A DNA stretch of 64,000 bases, from assembly GCF_014643835.1 (NCBI RefSeq), contig NZ_BMKD01000011.1, positions 40,663-104,662 on the forward strand, given 5' to 3'. The stretch is from Mucilaginibacter rubeus (GTDB lineage Bacteria > Bacteroidota > Bacteroidia > Sphingobacteriales > Sphingobacteriaceae). The position numbers were made by a program, and so were the translations under genes. The notes under the pieces were generated by a model, which worked only from the letters and a program-made list of their open reading frames with translations, ran no database searches and was not told the DNA's origin. Below, piece by piece: positions 49,354 to 58,226 of the stretch; the stretch's first letter is position 1, and each line of letters begins with the position of its first letter.

Positions 49354-52209
49354 ATGGTCCCTATTACAATTTACCCTATTCATCTTTTCCGAAGGATCAT
49401 CCCTTTTTGTGTTATCATTTTATGCAGCTTTGCTGCACTGGCTCAAAGTCAATCCCGGCCCGCTAAAGAACCTGTATTAAAAATGCTCCGCAGCATGAAA
49501 AGTCCGGATTCGGCAGCTGTGCTTACAAAAAAGCTGATCGATTCGGCCAGGAAAAACAACAATAAACCATTTGAAGCGCGGGTATTGCTGGCCCGGGCTT
49601 ACCAGGCTTATGGCATAGGTAATGAACATGATGCTTTAACGTTTGGCCGTGAAGCTACCAAATTGACAACCCCGGCCGATTCACTTACTTATGAAAAAGC
49701 ACCAATAACGGTAGCCTACATGCTCAGTCGCGAGGCCAAAACGGTTGAAGCCTTAAATGTTGCCTTTAAAATACTAAAAGAGTGCGATAATCGGGGATGG
49801 AAAAGCTTGAGTATAGACTGTCGAGCTTGTATTGCCGATATTTATCGATCTATAGGTAACCCTAAACAAGCCCTGCCTTATGCTGAGCAAGCTTCAAAAG
49901 ATGCATTGATCATAAAAGATACAGCTTCTTATATTTTTGCGCTGAGTAACCTATCCAACATCCTTTCCGAACGGAGTATATCGTCGCCGGGTAACCTGGT
50001 AAAAGCTACCCTGCTAATGGAACAGGTACTTGATAAAAAGTATGCTCATTTTCTTTCAGATTTTAGCATAGCACGTTACCAGGGCAATCTGGGCCGGCTT
50101 TACCTCATGACCAACCAGGATAAAAAGGCAGAGGAGATCCTGATGAAATCACTGGAATTATCCCGCAAAGGCGATTTCAAAACGCTCGAAAAGCATAACC
50201 TTAATGAACTTATGACCATGTATGTTGATCATAAGGAGTTTAAAAAGGCCGCACGATTCGGTGAAATGGCCGTTAGCCTCCAACCCGAATCACAAAGTAA
50301 CATCACCGTACAAAAAAACATCTATAATCATTTAACCGATGCATATGAAGGTATTGGTGATTATAAAAACGCTTTTAAGTATAGTTATCTGTACCGGCGG
50401 CTTAATGACAGCATCAACCAGCTCGATAAAGCAAGGGATGCTTCCGAACTGGATAAAAAATACCAGGCCGATAAACGATTATTAATCGCCGCCGGTGAAA
50501 CTAAGCTGGTGGAGGTACAACGGAATTTTTTAATTGTGCTTGCGCTGTTTATAATAATGGCCTCCATTATCAGTTATCGTTGGTTTATTCTTAAAAAGAA
50601 AAGAGAGACGGCCTTACTGGCCGAAGAACATAGTCAGCTGGAAAAAATGGATGCTATGAAAACACGCTTTTTTGCAAACATAAGTCATGAATTACGCACT
50701 CCATTAACGCTCATCATGGGGCCGGCGGTTCAGCTCCTGGCTTTTACTAATTATGAAGATGAACAGCGTAACATGCTGCATTCGATATTACGCAATAGCA
50801 AAAAGCTACTCAATATGACCAACGAATTGCTTGATCTTGGCAAGTTGGAAGCAGGGAAATTAGCATTACAACCCAAGCCCGTTGCATTATTATCATTTGT
50901 GAAGATACTATACCAGGGTTTTGTATCGGCCGCTGAATATAAACAAATCGATTACAGATTGCTCAACTCTATTGATCCGGCGCTTTTTGTTTTGCTCGAT
51001 CAGGAAAAGTTTGAAAAAATAGCCAATAACCTCATCAGTAATGCCATTAAGTTTACGCCTTATGCAGGTACTATAACCATTACTGCTGATATAAGGCAGG
51101 AAATGATTGAGTTTGGAGTAGCCAATACCGGTGTGGGGATTCATCCGGATGATCTGCCCAATATTTTTGACCGTTATTACCAGGGCAGGGGTAATAACGC
51201 GCTCTTAGAAGGCGGCACAGGCATAGGCCTTGCTATAGCGCGTGAACTTACAGAACTGATGGGCGGGCATATTGCGGTTGATAATAATTGGGGAAAGGGT
51301 GTGTTTTTTAAGATAGTTATCCCGCTTAAGGCAACTGAAAAGCCGGCAACTGAAATGTCCGGAACAGAAGCCGTAATTGTTTCGAATAGTAAAACCGTGG
51401 GGAAAGACACTAACGGGGAACTTATTATGCTGGTTGAAGACCATCATGAAATGGCTGCTTATATTGCAGATATTTTACGGCCACAATATCGACTCATCAC
51501 TGCCGGCAATGGCCGCGCAGCACTGCAAAAACTGCAGGATATGCCGGTAATGCCCAGCCTGATCATATCAGATGTGATGATGCCCGAAATGGATGGCTTT
51601 ACCCTGCTTGAAACCCTGAAGCAAAGCCCGGCTTACTGCAACATCCCAGTGATCATGCTCACCGCATTGGCCAATACACGGCATAAGCTTAAAGCGCTTC
51701 ACATTGGTGTTGATGATTATCTCACCAAACCATTTCTAAGCAGCGAATTGCTTGCACGCACTGTTAATCTTATTAATAACGCCGCCGCCCGCTCCGGGGC
51801 TACCATTCCTGATGATGATGAGCTGATTACAGGAACCAATGGTCAGCAGATTGAACAACCGGCAGAAAATCCGGGCTTGAAACTTTCGCCTGCCGATTTA
51901 TCCTGGCTTGAGGAATTGGAAGCCCAGGTACGAAAACATACCGGCAAAACCGATCTTACCCTTGCCGCACTGAGCTATGAACTGGCAATCAGTGAGCGGC
52001 AATTGTTTCGCCGCATAAAATCAATTACCGGACTTACGCCTAATAAATACATCCGCGCCATTAAATTACAAATAGCACGTGAAGCTATCGAAAGCGGGAA
52101 GTACCGCACCATTGCCGAAATATCATATGCCGCGGGGTTTGATACACCTGCATACTTTGGCAAATTGTTTAAGGAACATTATGGCCGCGACGTTAACGAG
52201 CTACTTTAA
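49354..52209 (+). CDS. Hybrid two-component regulator: TPR sensor, histidine kinase, receiver and AraC domain
   Basis: 951 residues from the ATG at 49354; a TTG five codons earlier is not needed. Signal/first membrane helix about 14-31. TPR-rich sensor about 35-385 (LPYAEQASKDALIIKDTASYIF, GRLYLMTNQDKKAEEILMKSLEL). Second membrane helix about 390-410 (FLIVLALFIIMASIISYRWFIL). HisKA with phospho-His in FFANISHELRTPLTLIMGP (about 445). HATPase_c about 515-660 (GTGIGLAIARELTELMGG). Receiver about 685-805 with Asp in ISDVMMPEMDG. AraC-type HTH about 845-951. The sensor is TPR, not the periplasmic beta-propeller of many HTCS proteins. No polysaccharide-use genes are adjacent. Confidence 0.93.
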   Translation: MVPITIYPIHLFRRIIPFCVIILCSFAALAQSQSRPAKEPVLKMLRSMKSPDSAAVLTKKLIDSARKNNNKPFEARVLLARAYQAYGIGNEHDALTFGREATKLTTPADSLTYEKAPITVAYMLSREAKTVEALNVAFKILKECDNRGWKSLSIDCRACIADIYRSIGNPKQALPYAEQASKDALIIKDTASYIFALSNLSNILSERSISSPGNLVKATLLMEQVLDKKYAHFLSDFSIARYQGNLGRLYLMTNQDKKAEEILMKSLELSRKGDFKTLEKHNLNELMTMYVDHKEFKKAARFGEMAVSLQPESQSNITVQKNIYNHLTDAYEGIGDYKNAFKYSYLYRRLNDSINQLDKARDASELDKKYQADKRLLIAAGETKLVEVQRNFLIVLALFIIMASIISYRWFILKKKRETALLAEEHSQLEKMDAMKTRFFANISHELRTPLTLIMGPAVQLLAFTNYEDEQRNMLHSILRNSKKLLNMTNELLDLGKLEAGKLALQPKPVALLSFVKILYQGFVSAAEYKQIDYRLLNSIDPALFVLLDQEKFEKIANNLISNAIKFTPYAGTITITADIRQEMIEFGVANTGVGIHPDDLPNIFDRYYQGRGNNALLEGGTGIGLAIARELTELMGGHIAVDNNWGKGVFFKIVIPLKATEKPATEMSGTEAVIVSNSKTVGKDTNGELIMLVEDHHEMAAYIADILRPQYRLITAGNGRAALQKLQDMPVMPSLIISDVMMPEMDGFTLLETLKQSPAYCNIPVIMLTALANTRHKLKALHIGVDDYLTKPFLSSELLARTVNLINNAAARSGATIPDDDELITGTNGQQIEQPAENPGLKLSPADLSWLEELEAQVRKHTGKTDLTLAALSYELAISERQLFRRIKSITGLTPNKYIRAIKLQIAREAIESGKYRTIAEISYAAGFDTPAYFGKLFKEHYGRDVNELL

Positions 52210-52364
52210 ACAATCCGGCCGGCTATCATTGTCTTTTTAATTTTCAGAAATGTTTAACTGACAGGAGGCTTTTTTTAAGCAAATGGCGGTTTTATAAAGC
52301 TAAATGGCAGTTTTATTATATCGCTTTTAGGCAGCTTTGTGAGATACAATCACCCCCTAATATA

Positions 52365-52586
52365 ATGACCGTGACTTTTAATGAGGATAACCTCCGTACC
52401 CTTAACAGCCAAACCGATACAATACCAACTATCGGCAAAGCGCCTGATGCAATATGCCCGAGATGCAAAAACAAATTTTGCGATCGGATAAAAAGAGGTG
52501 CTATTGTTAAACTGTTGCTTCCCCGGCTTGCAGTAAAACGCTATCGCTGCAGCAGGTGCTCAAACAGGTTTTATAAACGCGGATAA
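52365..52586 (+). CDS. Small zinc-ribbon-like protein
   Basis: 73 residues, no family recognised. Two CxxC pairs, AICPRCKNKFCDR (about 30-42) and RYRCSRCSNRFYKRG (about 59-73), are spaced as in a zinc ribbon. A basic segment lies between (KRGAIVKLLLPRLAVKR). No signal peptide. It sits 155 bp after the hybrid regulator and has its own terminator (52682-52716), so it may be an independent small gene. Possible nucleic-acid binding is inferred only from fold type and charge. Confidence 0.55.
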   Translation: MTVTFNEDNLRTLNSQTDTIPTIGKAPDAICPRCKNKFCDRIKRGAIVKLLLPRLAVKRYRCSRCSNRFYKRG

Positions 52587-52681
52587 ATTTATTTAAGCAT
52601 CTACCTTTTATTTTTTAGGATAGCAAGAGAAATCAGCCTTTCAACTTAAACCTGAATTATGCCTGATTTTAATTGTGCTTT

Positions 52682-52716
52682 GCCGGTTTACCCTCGGGTA
52701 GCCGGCATTGTTTTTT
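52682..52716 (+). terminator. Terminator after the zinc-ribbon gene
   Basis: GCCGG.TTACCC pairs with GGGTA.CCGGC (52683-52706) and is followed by a run of T (52711-52716). Confidence 0.65.
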
Positions 52717-52785
52717 ATGAAGGGACCTCATCTTATATCCCATAGGGCGGAACTCGCTATTCCATTGATACCTGCATATACCGCC

Positions 52786-52818
52786 AACAAAAAAGCCCGC
52801 CAGTTATCCCGGCGAGCC
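52786..52818 (-). terminator. Terminator after pyk
   Basis: On the minus strand GCTCGCC (52811-52817) pairs with GGCGGGC (52795-52801) and is followed by TTTTTTG. Confidence 0.75.
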
Positions 52819-52849
52819 TTCTTCATTAAAAGTAAGATTTTAAATAACC

Positions 52850-54289
52850 TTATTCCACAACGCTTAATTTAAGCGTATTGGTTTTACCCTGTTTAATTAT
52901 AGGGGTAGAAGCAGTGTTAACAACTACGTCGCCCGTTTTAATCAGACCTTCGGCTTTAAGAGTGTCATTAACATCAGCAATGGTTTGATCTGTGCTTTCC
53001 AGCTGATCATAATAATACGCCCTCACACCCCAAACAAGACTAAGTGCATTCAATAGCTGCTTGTTTGATGTAAAGATATATGTACTGGCTTTAGGCCTGT
53101 GGCTTGATATTTCAAATGCAGTATAACCTGAAGTAGTCATGGAAACGATACCTACCGCATTGCTTTGCTCAGCAATATGTACGGCAGATTCGCAAAGTGC
53201 ATTGATCAGGAAATCCGGAGAAGAAGGGTCTTTAACTGTCGCTTGCTTTGGGGCGTTAAACGGATAGCCTAATTCTTCAACATTGCGTACAATTTTGGCC
53301 ATAGTTTCAATAACAATAACCGGGAACTCACCAACTGATGTTTCGCCGCTTAACATAACCGCATCGGCACCATCAAGTACAGAGTTGGCAACGTCATTCA
53401 CTTCGGCACGGGTAGGGCGAGGTGTGGTGATCATTGATTCCAGCATCTGGGTAGCTACGATAACCGGTTTTGAAGCAGCGCGGCATTTACGGGCAATCAT
53501 TTTTTGCAGTAACGGTACTTCTTCAAGCGGCATTTCAACACCAAGATCACCACGGGCAACCATTACACCATCTGTAGCAGCAATAATGGCATCAATATTT
53601 TCAATAGCTTCCGGCTTTTCAACTTTGGCAATTACCTTAGCCGCCGAACCGTTGCGTGCTATAATACGTTTCAGGTCAATGATATCCTCACCTGTGCGAA
53701 CAAAAGAAAGACCGATCCATTCAACATCCTGTTTAAGGGCAAATTCAAGGTTGATCAAATCTTCTTCTGTTAAGCTTGGGATAGACACTTTGGTGTTAGG
53801 CAGGTTAACCCCCTTGCGTGACGTTAAGATACCGCCGTGAACAACCTCACATATAACTGTATCAATTTTGTTGGTTTCAATAACCCTTAACTGCAGTTTG
53901 CCGTCATCAAGCAAAATAATTTCGTTTGCCTGCACGTCCTGTGGGAAGGTATCATAAGTAATATAGATCTGCTCATCGTTACCAATGCACTCGTGAGTGG
54001 TAATTTTAATGTGCGTTCCGTTAACTAAATGAATACCGCCGTCCTTTACCAGTCCGATGCGGATCTTTGGGCCCTGTAAATCGGCCAGGATACCTACGTT
54101 GGTTTTGTATTGCTCGTTAATTTCACGGATAAGATCGATCACTACCTTATGATCTTCAGGCTTACCGTGCGAAAAATTAAGACGGCAAACGTTGACACCT
54201 GCCTTGATCATCGCTAATAAAACATCCTTTTTAGCTGATGCCGGCCCCATGGTGGCAACAATTTTTGTACGATTATAGTATAGTTCCAT
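52850..54289 (-). CDS. pyk: Pyruvate kinase
   Basis: 479 residues. Last step of glycolysis, phosphoenolpyruvate plus ADP to pyruvate plus ATP. The N-terminal RTKIVATMGPASAKKDVL, GVNVCRLNFSHGKPEDHKVVID and ADLQGPKIRIG segments, the catalytic KVEKPEAIENIDAIIAATDGVMVARGDLGVEMPLEEVPLLQKMI (about 221-265) and SGETSVGEFPVIVIETM are all present. The allosteric C-terminal domain (about 345-479) is full length. It ends just before a terminator. Confidence 0.97.
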   Translation of the reverse strand: MELYYNRTKIVATMGPASAKKDVLLAMIKAGVNVCRLNFSHGKPEDHKVVIDLIREINEQYKTNVGILADLQGPKIRIGLVKDGGIHLVNGTHIKITTHECIGNDEQIYITYDTFPQDVQANEIILLDDGKLQLRVIETNKIDTVICEVVHGGILTSRKGVNLPNTKVSIPSLTEEDLINLEFALKQDVEWIGLSFVRTGEDIIDLKRIIARNGSAAKVIAKVEKPEAIENIDAIIAATDGVMVARGDLGVEMPLEEVPLLQKMIARKCRAASKPVIVATQMLESMITTPRPTRAEVNDVANSVLDGADAVMLSGETSVGEFPVIVIETMAKIVRNVEELGYPFNAPKQATVKDPSSPDFLINALCESAVHIAEQSNAVGIVSMTTSGYTAFEISSHRPKASTYIFTSNKQLLNALSLVWGVRAYYYDQLESTDQTIADVNDTLKAEGLIKTGDVVVNTASTPIIKQGKTNTLKLSVVE

Positions 54290-54354
54290 ATTATTCGGGT
54301 TAAAACTGGAGGGTATTTAATGATTGTAAAACCAACATCTTTTTAAATTCGGCG

Positions 54355-54780
54355 CTAAAATAAAAGATTTTCCCGTGATTTTATTTTTTTTGGGTCAATC
54401 TTTACAGCTGCAACTATCTCTGGTATTTTATTAAGCGATGAAATGATCGTATCAAGCTCATTATCATCTATATAGTTACGGATCATTAAAAAATAGTCGG
54501 CACTTTTTATTTCAGGCACCAGGTAGCCATCTGAACCTTTATTGCCTATAAAGAAGAAGTCTGTTTCGGTGGTTTCCCAGCTGTAACGGTATAATGAAAA
54601 CAAAACAGGTTCGCTCCCGGGGTAAATATCTACTTCCAGGTCATCGGTTTTTACGAAATTAAAATTCAAGTACTTGTTTATAAGAAAACAAACCCGGTAA
54701 TCTTTAAGTGAGCTTGTTACTGCAATGAGCACAAAATCAAAATCGATCTCAAACTTTAAAAATTTCCTGTTCAAAATCAT
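54355..54780 (-). CDS. IPExxxVDY-family protein
   Basis: 141 residues. Bacteroidota-restricted small protein; the C-terminal ISSLNKIPEIVAAVKIDPKKIKS is the name-giving region in variant form. FEIDFDFVLIAVTSSLKDYRVCFLINKYL near the N-terminus also fits. No signal peptide; probably cytoplasmic. Its function is unknown. It sits divergently upstream of acpP, an arrangement I regard as typical in this group, but I cannot verify that here. Confidence 0.75.
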   Translation of the reverse strand: MILNRKFLKFEIDFDFVLIAVTSSLKDYRVCFLINKYLNFNFVKTDDLEVDIYPGSEPVLFSLYRYSWETTETDFFFIGNKGSDGYLVPEIKSADYFLMIRNYIDDNELDTIISSLNKIPEIVAAVKIDPKKIKSRENLLF

Positions 54781-54794
54781 TACTTTTACGCCGT

Positions 54795-54802
54795 CAAAAT
54801 TA
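54795..54802 (-). promoter_or_regulatory. -7 promoter box for the IPExxxVDY gene
   Basis: TAATTTTG on the minus strand, 14 bp before the start codon. The spacing to the nearest TTG (16 bp) is shorter than the ideal 19. Confidence 0.35.
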
Positions 54803-54862
54803 CTAATACAAACCGTTTCAATAAAATTTTGTTTAGAGATTTATATTGTAAAAGTTTTAGAT

Positions 54863-54892
54863 TTGTTTATTGACAGAATTTATTTTTCTTTG
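54863..54892 (+). promoter_or_regulatory. Bacteroidota-type promoter for acpP-fabF-rnc
   Basis: TTG at 54863-54865, 19 bp spacer, then TTTCTTTG at 54885-54892, one base from TAnnTTTG. The predicted start is near 54898, giving a leader of about 30 nt before acpP. Confidence 0.6.
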
Positions 54893-54928
54893 CACTGAAT
54901 TTTTATTAATCATTAAACTATAAAGACT

Positions 54929-55165
54929 ATGTCTGATATCGCTTCAAGAGTAAAAGCTATTATCGTAGAAAAACTGGGTGTTGACGAAAGTGAAGTTACG
55001 CCAGAAGCGAGTTTCACCAACGATCTTGGTGCCGACTCGTTAGACACCGTGGAATTAATCATGGAGTTTGAAAAAGAATTTAACGTGGCTATTCCTGACG
55101 ATCAGGCTGAAACTATTGGTACTGTTGGCCAGGCAGTTGCTTACCTTGAAAAAAACGTTAAATAA
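54929..55165 (+). CDS. acpP: Acyl carrier protein
   Basis: 78 residues, normal length. The phosphopantetheine-carrying Ser is in [23 protein letters not shown] (DSL motif, about residue 37). The protein is acidic and helical. It carries growing fatty-acyl chains. It is followed by fabF after 19 bp, in the widely conserved acpP-fabF-rnc order. Confidence 0.98.
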   Translation: MSDIASRVKAIIVEKLGVDESEVTPEASFTNDLGADSLDTVELIMEFEKEFNVAIPDDQAETIGTVGQAVAYLEKNVK

Positions 55166-55184
55166 AACTCCTTAACTGGATTAA

Positions 55185-56438
55185 ATGGAGTTTAAAAGAG
55201 TTGTAGTAACCGGGCTTGGAGCACTTACTCCTATTGGTAACACTGTTTCAGATTATTGGAACGGACTGATCAATGGAGTAAGTGGCGCTGCCTTGATCAA
55301 AAGTTTTGATACCGAAAAATTCAAAACTAAGTTCGCGTGCGAAGTAAAAGACTTTGACGCAGATGGTTTTTTGGGCCGTAAAGACGCCCGCAAATTGGAT
55401 CCTTTTGTACAATACGCCTTATTTTCAACCGAAGAAGCCGTAAAAGACGCAGGATTAGATTTTTCAAAACTGGATACCAGCCGTATTGGCGTTATCTGGG
55501 GCTCGGGTATTGGAGGTTTAAAAACTTTCCTCGACGAGGTGACGGCCTTTGCCAAAGGTGATGGCTCTCCGCGTTTTAACCCGTTCTTCATCCCTAAAAT
55601 GATTGCTGATATAGCCCCCGGCCATATATCTATTAAATATGGTTTGCGCGGCCCCAACTTCACTACTGTTTCGGCATGTGCTTCATCAAATAATTCCCTG
55701 ATAGACTCATTTAACTACATCCGTTTGGGTAAAGCTAACATGTTCATCAGCGGTGGTTCTGAAGCCATTATCAACGAAGCCGGCATAGGTGGTTTTAACG
55801 CCATGCACGCATTATCAACCCGAAACGATGATCCGGCAACGGCATCACGTCCGTTTGATCTGGATAGGGATGGTTTTGTGGCCGGTGAAGGAGCAGGTAC
55901 TATTATTTTAGAGGAGTTAGAGCATGCAAAAGCCCGCGGCGCTAAAATATACGCCGAAATGGTGGGTGGCGGCATGAGCGCCGATGCCTATCACATGACA
56001 GCACCTCATCCCGATGGCTTAGGTGCCGCATTTGTAATGCGCGCAGCCCTCGAAGATGCTAACCTTAGCCCTGCCGATATTGATTATGTGAACGTTCACG
56101 GCACATCAACCCCAATCGGTGATCCGCAGGAAATTAAAGCAATACAGGATGTGTTTGGCGATGATATTTACCGTATCAACATTAGCTCAACCAAATCAAT
56201 GACAGGCCATTTACTTGGTGCTGCCGGCGCGGTTGAAGCTATTGCATCGATACTGGCATTAAAAAATGGTATCATCCCTCCAACCATTAATCACTTTACT
56301 GATGATCCGGCTTTTGATCCTAAGATCAATTTCACTTTCAATACCGCTCAAAAACGCGATATTAATATAGTGCAAAGCAATGGATTTGGTTTTGGCGGAC
56401 ACAACGCTTCTGTAATATTTAAAAAGTACGAAGATTAA
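55185..56438 (+). CDS. fabF: 3-oxoacyl-ACP synthase II (KAS II)
   Basis: 417 residues. Elongating condensing enzyme. The catalytic Cys is in VSACASSNNSLIDSF (about residue 165), with His in VNVHGTSTPIGDPQEIKAI (about 305) and in STKSMTGHLLGAAGAVEAI (about 342). The N-terminal VVVTGLGALTPIGNTVSDYWNGL is family-typical. It lies between acpP and rnc, with a 10-bp gap to rnc. Confidence 0.98.
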   Translation: MEFKRVVVTGLGALTPIGNTVSDYWNGLINGVSGAALIKSFDTEKFKTKFACEVKDFDADGFLGRKDARKLDPFVQYALFSTEEAVKDAGLDFSKLDTSRIGVIWGSGIGGLKTFLDEVTAFAKGDGSPRFNPFFIPKMIADIAPGHISIKYGLRGPNFTTVSACASSNNSLIDSFNYIRLGKANMFISGGSEAIINEAGIGGFNAMHALSTRNDDPATASRPFDLDRDGFVAGEGAGTIILEELEHAKARGAKIYAEMVGGGMSADAYHMTAPHPDGLGAAFVMRAALEDANLSPADIDYVNVHGTSTPIGDPQEIKAIQDVFGDDIYRINISSTKSMTGHLLGAAGAVEAIASILALKNGIIPPTINHFTDDPAFDPKINFTFNTAQKRDINIVQSNGFGFGGHNASVIFKKYED

Positions 56439-56448
56439 TTGTGGTTTG

Positions 56449-57174
56449 ATGCCTATAAGTCGGTTCTACAAGCTTTATATATCACCCAACAGAAAGTATG
56501 TTAAAATTTTAAAGAATTTGCTCGGTTTTGTGCCGGGCAATTTGTCTTTATACCGCATGGCTTTCCGTCATAAATCGGTAGCCCAAAACATCAAGAAGGG
56601 GGTAAAAAACAGTAACGAACGCCTGGAGTTTTTGGGCGATGCCGTACTGGGCAGTGTTGTTGCTGAAGTACTTTTTAAATTATACCCTTATGAAGATGAG
56701 GGTTTTTTGACCGAATTACGCTCAAAAATAGTAAGCCGGGTAAACCTTAACGCACTCGGAAAAAAACTTGGCTTTGATAAATTGATTGAGTATGACAACC
56801 GTATGCTTAACTCGAGCAGGCAGGGGTCATTGCTTGGCGATGCATTTGAAGCCCTGATTGGCGCAGTTTATCTGGATAAAGGCTATGACTTTACCAAAAA
56901 TTTCCTGATCAATCATATCATAAAACCTCATATTGATATTCATACGCTTGAGCAAACGGAAACTAACTTCAAAAGCAAGCTTATTGAATGGTGCCAGCGA
57001 CATGGCCGCGATATTATTTTTGAACTGGTAACCAATCAGGATGGCGAAAGCACCAAGCTTTTCACTGTACAGGCCAATATAGATGGTGAAGTAATGGGCT
57101 CGGGCAAAGAGTTCAGTAAAAAGAACGCCGAAAAGCTTGCCGCCGAAAAAGCATGCGAAGCATTGGGCATCTGA
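56449..57174 (+). CDS. rnc: Ribonuclease III
   Basis: 241 residues from ATG at 56449; a TTG one codon earlier is less likely. Cuts double-stranded RNA, including rRNA precursors. The catalytic domain has the signature NERLEFLGDAVLGSVVAEVLF (about 56-76) and the second acidic site in LLGDAFEALIGAVYLDKGYD. The double-stranded-RNA-binding domain is at about 160-240 (NFKSKLIEWCQRHGRDIIFELV, GSGKEFSKKNAEKLAAEKACEAL). Third gene of the acpP operon. Confidence 0.96.
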   Translation: MPISRFYKLYISPNRKYVKILKNLLGFVPGNLSLYRMAFRHKSVAQNIKKGVKNSNERLEFLGDAVLGSVVAEVLFKLYPYEDEGFLTELRSKIVSRVNLNALGKKLGFDKLIEYDNRMLNSSRQGSLLGDAFEALIGAVYLDKGYDFTKNFLINHIIKPHIDIHTLEQTETNFKSKLIEWCQRHGRDIIFELVTNQDGESTKLFTVQANIDGEVMGSGKEFSKKNAEKLAAEKACEALGI

Positions 57175-57192
57175 TTCAAAGTATTTTAACGA

Positions 57193-58002
57193 TTAAAGCG
57201 GCAGTTTCTTTTCCTTTTTAAGTTCTACCGGCCCTTCACCCAATTTAACAGTTGAATCGGGCACGATGAATGTTGGACTGTTTAGCTTTTCGAGCTTTTC
57301 TTTATCACTGCTATTTTTATAATATTCATATGCCCGTATGGTGTGCTTTATCAGGTCATAATCAGTCCAGGCTTTAATATCTTTGTAGGTAGGCGTATAA
57401 TAATTCATGAATTTACGGGCAAGGCTATCGGTAGCCAGACCGGTATATTGTTTCACAAATGGGATGTTGTAATGTTTGTGAATTTCGGCCTGCTCCAATT
57501 CGCTTTGGGCGTTTTGAGCAAAGCGACGTGCGCGATTGGGGGTTGTGCCCAAAAGCTCATAAAGACCGGTTACCGGGTTACTTAAAAAAGATAACGCCGG
57601 CGGCTTGCCATTATAATAAGTTCCCTGTTTCTTATAATCGTTCAATACCTGGTTTATTTCCTGCCGTTTGGTTTGGCCAACAACTTTTACCTCGTCAAGT
57701 TTTATAATGGGCTGCATGTAAACGGGCATGTCGCTATTGTTCAGTACCACTACTTTTTGAGGGGTATAGTCATCGCGGGAAAAAAGCAGGGTATCGCCAA
57801 CACGGGTCTTTATGCTAAACCAGCCAACATCATCACTAAGTATCAATGTTTTGGTATTCAGATCTTTAACAAAAACCTGTCCTACACGCTCATTAGTCAC
57901 CTTTTTTGAGATAACCCCTTTTACCGTAAACTCCTGGGCCGAAACATGAACGGTTATAAGGCATAGAACGCCTGTTACAAGCAGGTATAAATAGTTACGC
58001 AT
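57193..58002 (-). CDS. Secreted carboxypeptidase-like regulatory-domain protein
   Basis: 269 residues. Signal peptide about 1-22 (ending HVSAQ). A CarboxypepD_reg-like beta-sandwich lies at about 24-100 (FTVKGVISKKVTNERVGQVFVKDLNTKTLILSDDVGWFSIKTRVGDTLLFSRDDYTPQKVVV), as at the start of many TonB-dependent receptors, but no receptor barrel follows. The C-terminal half (about 120-269) is helical and charged, with no match I know. Bacteroidota encode many such stand-alone proteins; the role is unclear. It converges with rnc, 18 bp apart. Confidence 0.75.
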   Translation of the reverse strand: MRNYLYLLVTGVLCLITVHVSAQEFTVKGVISKKVTNERVGQVFVKDLNTKTLILSDDVGWFSIKTRVGDTLLFSRDDYTPQKVVVLNNSDMPVYMQPIIKLDEVKVVGQTKRQEINQVLNDYKKQGTYYNGKPPALSFLSNPVTGLYELLGTTPNRARRFAQNAQSELEQAEIHKHYNIPFVKQYTGLATDSLARKFMNYYTPTYKDIKAWTDYDLIKHTIRAYEYYKNSSDKEKLEKLNSPTFIVPDSTVKLGEGPVELKKEKKLPL

Positions 58003-58076
58003 CAGTGATAATTGAACGTAAATATAGGAAGTGTATTTTATTTGAAATGTGAAAAAGTGTTAAAGCGCTTCGCTTT

Positions 58077-58206
58077 GGTGGTTGGAGGTTAGAGAATGGA
58101 GGTTAGTTTTACTTTTTTTTAATGATAAATTCTCTCTATTGAATTTATTTCAAATCCGAAATTTAACAGTGACCTAACCTCTAATCTCCGATCTCTAACC
58201 TCTAAC
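58077..58206. repeat. Intergenic inverted repeat of GGAGGTTAGAG words
   Basis: Left arm 58077-58106 (words GGTTGGAGGTTAGAG, GGAGGTTAG) faces right arm 58173-58206 (words CCTAACCTCTAATCTCC, CTCTAACCTCTAAC) as imperfect reverse complements. It lies directly upstream of yicC and ends ten bases before its -7 box. Confidence 0.6.
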
Positions 58207-58215
58207 TAAATTTGC

Positions 58216-58223
58216 TATCTTTG
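58216..58223 (+). promoter_or_regulatory. -7 promoter box for yicC
   Basis: TATCTTTG, ending 3 bp before the ATG at 58227. A transcript from it would begin within the first codons, so the real start could instead be the next in-frame ATG at 58239 (MTGYG). No -33 TTG at normal spacing. Confidence 0.35.
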
Positions 58224-58226
58224 CGC

